Positions 40,101 through 49,100 of a stretch of DNA of 64,000 nucleotides are shown in pieces; the first letter of the stretch is position 1, and each line of letters starts with the position of its first letter. The notes under the pieces are model-generated. The model saw only the letters and a program-made list of their open reading frames with translations, made no database searches and was not told the DNA's origin. This stretch comes from Catonia carolina (taxonomy: Eukaryota > Arthropoda > Insecta > Hemiptera > Achilidae). The stretch covers positions 46,089,553 to 46,153,552 of the forward strand of contig JAQMRL010000001.1 in assembly GCA_035578175.1 (NCBI GenBank), given 5' to 3'. The position numbers and the translations under genes were made by a program.

Positions 40101-43100
40101 ATTTTTTTAAATATAGTTTTTAGTTTTAATTCTTATACTGTTTTTTTTTTAACTTCCATGTTACTGTACGTCTAATCTTGCAATGTTTACTTTCTTAATG
40201 TTTTGTTCAAATCTACTTAACTTTGTTAACTATTTAACTTTGTTAAATGTGTTACAACTTACTTAAACTGTGTTCTAAAGACAATAATAAATAAATAATT
40301 GTGCAATAAATTCAGAGCTTTTCGTAACTGGTTGTGAATGCTAAAAACGTTGTGGTAACTGGGTATTTACAATCTCTGTGGATAATAAGAATGCACGCAC
40401 AATTTAAATACAGTATACTGTACTAGGTTGAACACTCATGTTCGTAAATTGCCTGATTTACCCCGAGTACCTTCAGTAAATTAACCCACATTCGGTAATC
40501 TGGAAAAATCTGTAATCCGGCAACATCCGAGTCCTGAAAATGCCGGAATAAAGAGAGATTACAGTAATAATGTAATGTGCGATGCTCCTGTGTGGAATAG
40601 AGCAGAAAGTTCAGGGAAGAGCAAACCAATGTGCAAGACAAAAAATAGAGAGGGTGCCATTCCAATGAAGTTGTGATGAATTTTTTAAAGATTGTTTCTT
40701 GTAAAGTTTCTCATTAACTGGCTAAAGAATATCTATCTTATTTTTTTATGTTTATATTACATGTTTTCCAAAGGTTACATAATAAAGTAGTCACAAAAAA
40801 ATTTTTTAACATTATCTGAAGTACTGTTTTAATTTAACATAGTTTTAATTGAATTTCAGGTTATTAATTTCTCAGGTAATTTCACGTAAATTCCTTATTT
40901 ACTTTGTTAAATAAAACTTACGACCATAATTATAAACCTTAAGCTATATTCACTAGAGTTTAATAAAAATAATTTTGATCATTGTACCTAATGGATTTCT
41001 ATTTTAAAATACCAACAAATTGTTATTATGATAAGCAACACTAAGAAGAATACCAAGTCACATTACCTTCACTTTGTGAACATCTGTCTTCAGTAGAATT
41101 GTCTGATGGTGTAAAACTTTTCTTATTGGAGACTTTATCTGTATTATTTTTTCCTTTATTTTTCTTCTTTTTCTTATCTAAATGAATAAAAAATAAAAAT
41201 AAGTTATTACAATATTCAGACCTAAAAACACAGTAATAGCAAGACAAAAACATGCATTAAGGGGGTAGTCAACTCAAGAAGATTTTTTTTAAATTTCGAT
41301 GTTTTTTGCAGTTATTTGAAGTTTAAAATTTTCTAAATCACAACATTTGTTTACTTTGTACGTTAACAAAAAGTTATAAAAATATCTGTTTAAAATAAAG
41401 CTCACTAGCAAGGCGAGTGAAATTATTCCTTTAACTTTAAGTTTTCCGGGAATGTGGTTTTTACATGATTGTAAATTCTTGGGAATTAAATATTTTGCTT
41501 AGTATTGGAGATATTTGGATGATGTCTTTTTCAAATGTTCATAAGTTTTTGCTCTATCATCTGTGGAATGATTATTACAAAAACCTTAATGCGGATTTAG
41601 TTAAAAAATAATTTGTGAATACATAAAATATATGCTTTAGAAAAATGGTTCTTTTTTAATAAATTTCTTGTAAGTAAAAATACACAAGAGCGTATACAAC
41701 AGATAATAGAGAGCAATTTTCTGTATTTTGTAGCATAAGAATCATGTTGATATCTTTCTTGGTTCTTGAGATATTTGATTCCCCGTAAAAGTCCGCTTTT
41801 CCAACCGCACCCTTATATTAGGGGCTGTAATTAATTTTTTCACTTGGTTCAAATGGTAGATCATTACTAGAAAATTACTCTTTCATTTAAAATAAATAAT
41901 GATAAATTATAGCCAGAAGTTTTGATTTTCATTTTCTGGGTTGACTACCCCGTTAAGTGGAGAATATATGGTGTACAAACATTCATTTATCAACTTGTGA
42001 AACAAAACAAATGTTTAGGCCCGATAATTAAATTATATTTGTTATCGCCGCTATTGGCAATAAATATAGGTAGCAGATAACTCCGTACAGTCGATGAATG
42101 AGAGTCGTGCCGTGCGCGTCGCTTGTTACCGCTGTCTCGTAAAACCGCTTTATGACCGCTGTTTTCATAACCGTGAATTCGGAACACCGCAATTTGGAAA
42201 CTCCTTGTACCTTATCCCTGCGCAGGTGGTATTCCTTTTATTTTATTTGTCCTTGTCTTGGAAAAAGGGGTAAGTCAAGTTTTCATTATATTTTACTTCG
42301 CATATATTATATCATTAAATTATTTTACCGCAATACAGTCCACTGTCGCTCTATTAAATAAAACACAACCGCAACCAACAAACATTTAATAATGATTCAA
42401 CATTGAGAGAAAATTCAAGAACACCGTTTATAATATCAAAATTTATTTTTTTAGAGAGAGTATGTTTTTCACCTTCTTTATAAATAAAAAAAAATGTAAA
42501 CAGAACAGAAAACAACAGAAACTTTTCAAGTAGCCTTTAAGACTTTCATTTTTAACCACGCACATGGTGTGTGTGCTGGTTGTTTCATTGTACCACACTG
42601 ATCACACACCTGATGTGTGATAAAAGGCTTCTACTTTTACCAAAGGAAAACTTAGCACAGGGGTAATACTTCGTTTCAGCTGTTAAACATGAAAGTGTTA
42701 AGCAGAACCATGTACAAATTTAGATATTTACAATGAAATAGCACTAACTATAAAATTATAACTAAATAAAATGCTTTAAGAAGCAGTTCCTTCTTTTATC
42801 ATTCTAACCTCCTAAAGACCACATTTAATGTTTTTTTCTCACACCTGCAGTTTTTTCTTTTTCATTGATATTTTTTATCTTTCTCACACCTTTCTCATCT
42901 TCACTAAACTCCTTCCTTTCTTCTAACCATTTATAGGTTTTGTTTCCTCTTGGAACCCATCAAATTGTTGAATAGTTTATCACAACATTAATAATTTTAC
43001 ATGATCAATAGTACAGAGTGACTAAAAAATGAAACAAATGGATAATACAAGCAATTGAAATGCATTTCAATGCCTTTATTTTAGAAAATTTATTTTTAAT

Positions 43101-46100
43101 ATAGTTTGCACCTATGATCACACACTGCTGCTAAACTACACAGCATTAGATAAAACAGTTTACATTTGCTCAGTATATAAAAAATCAACAATATATCAGA
43201 GTTACTAATTAATTCGTACCTGAAAAACTGATGTCTGAATTTTCAGCAAGGCTTTCATCATAGCCATTGGATAATTTCAATTTTTTCTTTTCTGAAAAAC
43301 AAACAATAATTATGATAACAAAAATTACTTAAAATTTTAAATGAAATGGGCAAATCATATTAATTTATCAAGATAAATTAATAATTCAGGAATCCAGAAA
43401 AAAAGCTGATTTGGCCTTGATAATTATTTCGGCGCAGTACCCACATAAATAGAGGAAGCTTGCAGCGTAGGCGATATCAAAATACTTCTTTCACAAAAAT
43501 AGGAGAACTAAAAGATTTCATCTGATGTATTTTGTATGTATAATTGTATTTTAGATTCCAACTTACAGTATATTTACGGGTCCACAGTTCTCATATTTAG
43601 AATAAGTTGATCTGTATAGATTTTGCATTAAAATTAACATTTAAATTTTCAGGGATATTTATTTGAATGACGATGTCTACATAAGCCTTAGCTTGTGCAT
43701 AGAAAATGGCATAAGTTGATACACAGCTGAAAAAACACTAGACCTGACAGGGAATCAAACCAAGGACTCCAGCATAGAAGCCAGTTGCGCTGACCATAAT
43801 ACGAATGGACAGGCCAATAAAAATTTTATGTTCAAAACATTATTTGTACAACAGTTATGGCCTATTCCCACGATGCTAGTTTACTAGCAGGTAAGTGGCA
43901 GTTCCCACGGAGCTATTTAATTAATGCCAGTGCTCTGAAGACATACGTGATTGTGTTGTGTACTGCTGTACAAAGTACAGCTTACTAGCAACTAGCAACG
44001 TTTCCAAACGTTTACACCGAGCTAGTTTACTAGCGCTAGTCAATCATGTGATCTTTTCTCCCCTACTAGCGCTAGTAAAATCAAACATGTTCAAAGAGAC
44101 TAGCGCGCTAGTGAATACTAGCGGTTTAACTAAATTAGCTACTAGTTGTTTCCATTACACTATTTTGCTAGTCAACTAGCAGCTAATACTAGTGTCATTG
44201 GAATATACCTCTTCTTCTTCTTCTTACAATCAAGGATTAGGCTTCCGCCTGTTCCGGCTCACAACAGCAACAACCTACTGAATTATTGCTGTCTTTTTGC
44301 AAGGCCTCCCAATACCTCTCCTCCCTATCGGTCTGTATTTGAAAACACTGAGGAATATCCTTCCCTCAGGCATTCTATGCCCATCACATTCATTCTATAC
44401 CCATAACAGACAGGTGGAGTGTTAATTTATTTACACTCAATCTGTTCGTTGCAGGGCTAAAATAAATAGTTGTTTCTTATCACATGGTCAGCCAATTAAA
44501 TGACTGAATCATTTACGAACAGAAGAGGTAGAGGTGCAAAAGACACTAATCAGAGTTGTCTCCTCTGAAAGTAATGAATTTTGTTATACAGCCAGACCCT
44601 GTGGTGAATGAAGTGAAGGTGTCATGTGCAGAGTGGAAAATATGTGCTTTTCAGAGGGCCTGGCATACTGATAAGCGTAATTTTTCACTCAGTGAGGAAG
44701 GCAATGGTAAACCACCTCACTCCTCGTTTTACTTAGTAAAACCTCTAGAGGTTCAAACCAGCCTTTTGGCTGATGACCTAAACAACAACAGGCATTCTCT
44801 CTACGTGTTCCCTCCATTAATTTCAATATTCTGCAATCTTCCCATTCAAGTTATAAACATCCAGTTCCATTCGTATGCCCTCATTATACTATACCTTTAC
44901 ATCTTAATTAGAAAAATTTTGGTATTTTATTTATTATTTTGTTTTAATTAGTAGCCTAATGTAAATTTTTAGAAAAGGAAAAATGTTATATGTAAGTGTA
45001 ATTCAATATTTCTAAAACCAAAACCCATTAATTATCTGGAAGTAAAGTTCAAAAAGTTCATTCTTCTGAAAGAAAGCATTCCACATAAGAAGGTTGCTAT
45101 ACCTTGACTGTTTCATGCTAAAATTATTTAATATATAATCTGTATTATAAATGGGAAAGCCCACACTGACTGACTGACTGTTCATTAATTCTCCTACTTG
45201 CACAATAGCTGAAATTTAGAAGGAATATTCTCTTTAGGGTAAATATAAAGTTAAACATAAACCATTTCAACATTCCACCATTATGAGGTTGAAAAAGAGA
45301 GTTCAACCTTTAAACGGATATTTTCCATTAACTAAGTTCCGAACAAGCTAGATGGCTGAAACTCGGTGGAGACATTATTTTATAGTTCAACCAACATTTA
45401 AAACCTTAAACCAACCCGAGATACCTCGATAACCAATAAAATCACATGTAACTTGTATTATTTATCAGTTGCAATTAGGAAACAACTAAATTGATAAATA
45501 AGATTATAATGCTGTGCAATAAAGAGGAAAAAGTACTTGTGAGGTAAAATTTTATCATTCAATCTCCCTCAAATCCAACATAGTATATTGCCACCATAAG
45601 GTTGGTAATATCGGCTATTACATGGAAGCTCAAAATCACATGATTTTAAATGTAGTTTCATAAACCAGATGAGATTCTATTCAGTTACAAAAATCATCGG
45701 CTTCACAACTGGCTTGATATCTAAAAAAAATCTTTTGATTATCTACTTTTAGATTCACTAAATTTTACTTCCTCTTGCCTATATGAATATATAGGAAGGA
45801 AAGTATTGTTTTCATGTCGATTTTTCAAAATTGAGTTTTCACCAGATCTACACGTTTTCACAGACGCCCTGAATCCAAAAAAAACATGTTTTTAGTGATT
45901 GGTCTATGAGTGTGAACAGAATATCTCAAGAACGGAACATCGTATGAACTTGAAACTTAAGTTATACACCACTACCGAACCCGACACGAACATTTTCATC
46001 AAAATCGGTCAACCGGAAGTAGTAGTTTATTCGTGTAATTATTTACTTTTTTGCGATTTTCTCAAAAACGGGTCCTATGATTTTAACAAAAAATCGCCTG

Positions 46101-49100
46101 GTTAACTAAATTTTTTATTCTCTACAAAATAGGGTAGGTGTCATGTCTGCTGAAATCCTTGGTGAGGCTGTTTTCACATAAAAAAAATGTTTTTTTTTAA
46201 GGCTTTAGTATACAAGATACTAAAGCCCTTCAGCAATTTTTGCGTTTCACCGCAAAAATGTATATAATAAAAAATGTAGAGAATTTAAATTCCTACACCT
46301 TTTATTCCAAATAATCTTTTGTATAATGCTTAGTTTACCGGTAATTATCGATTTTTAGTTTATTTCTCACGAAAACATATAAAAAAATATCTATTTTTTA
46401 AAAATATCAGCCCTTAGCATGCATTTTACGACAAAAGTGTATATAATTACATTTATAGAAAATTAAAACATCTAAACTTTTATTTAAAGGATTTTTCACT
46501 CCCTAGTTTATTGTGAAAGATTGATTTTCCGTATTTTTAAGCCCAACTGAGGTTGATTTTCATTTCGTGTCTTTCACTGATGATTAAAATTAGGTTATAT
46601 ACATTGAGGTTAGTTTTTTGTTTATTTCTAATGTTTTATTAGTACTGTTAGATTATATTGTTCATTATTTGCATTGGCAAAAGAAAGTTGTGCGAGTGTT
46701 TCACACCAGATTCTTTTATTTGGTAGACAAATTATATTAATATAAAGAAGTCAGACCTCTTCTTATTGAACTTCTCTGTATATATATTGATGTATTTCCT
46801 GAGTCCTGTGAAATTTTAATGGAAAAATGTTTTGGTACATTGAAAACAAATTCTATACATCAAACTTCATATTATGGAAAATATAGACAGAACTCCATAT
46901 AGCCCTCCCACAACAAACTAGTCAATCTGAAACACTGAGAGAGACCAACGTGACAATACAGTACGTTGACCACTGTAAGAGTAGTGACATCGCAAGGGGG
47001 GCAACTGAACACTTGACTAATGTCTCTCTCGCACTTTCTTACTTTTCTCTGTCACTTCAAACCAGGACTGTGTTTTATGTGGACAAGTCTCATTATTCGG
47101 TTATTGGTTAGCGAGTGGTCTGGTTTGTTTAGGTAACGGTTTAATCTGTTTTATTCATTATTAAGTCACTGTTTTTGTTAACCAATAATTTTTGTTACGT
47201 TTAGTAGCATTTAATTGTGTTTTTTCAATAGAAAGTCCTTGAGTGTCACAAAGAAGGTATAAATATTAAAATATGTTGATAGTGGAATACGGAAAACAGA
47301 CGTTGGGCAGAAGTTTAACAATCCGCCCAGAACAGTGTCGATGTTAACTCCTTGCCGGTTCCTGACGGAATATTACGTCGCACCAATAATGCACGAAAAA
47401 GGCCTCTGATGGAATATTACGTCAGCAGTTTTGTCCTGTTTTATTTTGTTTTATGTCGGCTTATTACGTCGATAGCATTAAGTCTTTCACAATGATATAG
47501 AGCGCTTGTACGTAGCTTCAAAATAGTCTACGCACATTATCACGAATGCGAAGTGATGTCGTTAGTTTCCTTATGGTGGCCCATGTGGTCGAATAACCTA
47601 TAATAATGTAATGATTTTTATGAGTTTATAAGTATTCTTTAAGTGATTTTTATAAGTGTTTATTTTATGAGTATTTTTTAAGTAATAATATAGAAAACAA
47701 TTATTCAATTACGTAAATGAAACAGGACTTATATTTTATTTTATGGACTTAAATGACTTTATTTCAATAATACAACATTAAGATAGGTTAGGTAACCAAT
47801 TTTTTTTAAATAGTGAATAAAATATATTTTACATGCAAAAATGATGCTTTTAATATCATATTAGGTCATAATTAGCTGTAAAATTGTGTTGAAGCAAAAA
47901 AAAATAAGAGCAAAATAATCTTCATTTCTGAAAAACATTATAAACCAGTAAGGGGTTAATAAAAAGCCGTGAATCTATAGGAGGTGACAGAAAACGATCA
48001 AAAATATGTAAATACCATGATGTGGACTAAGAAGTTCTCAAATGGGTAAAAATGTTATTAGATAAAAACAAGCCCGTCCCAGAACCACTCATAAAAGAAA
48101 AAAAAAGCAATGAAGCAAAGAATACGTGTAAAGATTAGGGCATGAAGAGTTTCAAGCAAGTTCAGAGTGGCTAGACAAATTTAAGAGTGCGACGAAATCG
48201 TAGAAAAGGTTATTTCAGGAGAAGGCAGATGAGTATCTGAAGCAGATTGCCGGAAGTTGAAAGCTACAATTTTAAAATCAATTGTAGAAGAGTATGAACC
48301 TAACAATATTTGTAATATGGATGAAACTGGCCTTTTATTTAAGTGTTTACCAAATAAGACGCTAACCTTTAAAAACTATAAATGCTGTGGAGGTAAACAG
48401 AACAAAGAGCGAGTTACTGTTGTCATGCGTGCCAATATGTCAGGAAAAGATAACAGTAAAATTTTGGTCATTGGGAAAAGCAAGCAGCCAAGATGTTTTA
48501 AATGAAGTTGTTAGAAGTTGACTATGAATACAATAAAAAATCATGGATTGCAAATGAAATTTTTGAGAGGTAGATATTAAAATTTGACAAAATAATGATT
48601 ACGCAAAAGAGAAAAGTTGTTCTTTTTGTGAATAATTGCCCTGCACATCCGTCTTCTGTCTCAAAAAAGTTTTTTAATGCGATATTTTCCCCTCCAAATA
48701 CCATGTCGAAACTACAACCTATGGACCAAGGTGTTATTAAAACTCTAAAAATTTATAGAAGAAAACAGGTTCTCAAAAGACTGATTCTTGCGTTAGAAAA
48801 TGACAAACCTACTGACATTGTTATTAACTTCAGGCTGTGTATATCAGAATTAGTAAAGGTGTGGCAAAATGATGTAGCAGAATAGACGATAAAAAATTGT
48901 TTTTTAAAAGCCTGCTTCTCTGAAAAACCTGTAGTGGAAGAAGTTAATGTACTGCTGCAAATTGAGGAATGCTGGGTCCATTTACAGTCGGCTGGCACGA
49001 TCAACAATAATATATCGCTCAATGAATTTTTAAGGGTGGTTGAAGAAGTTATTGTAGCAGTATATCTAACAGATGATGACATTTTACGTTCAGTAATAAA

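Noticed and set aside
44146..44406. 86-codon plus-strand ORF
   Set aside because: Spans the end of the CTAG element and unrelated sequence; no similarity or codon pattern.
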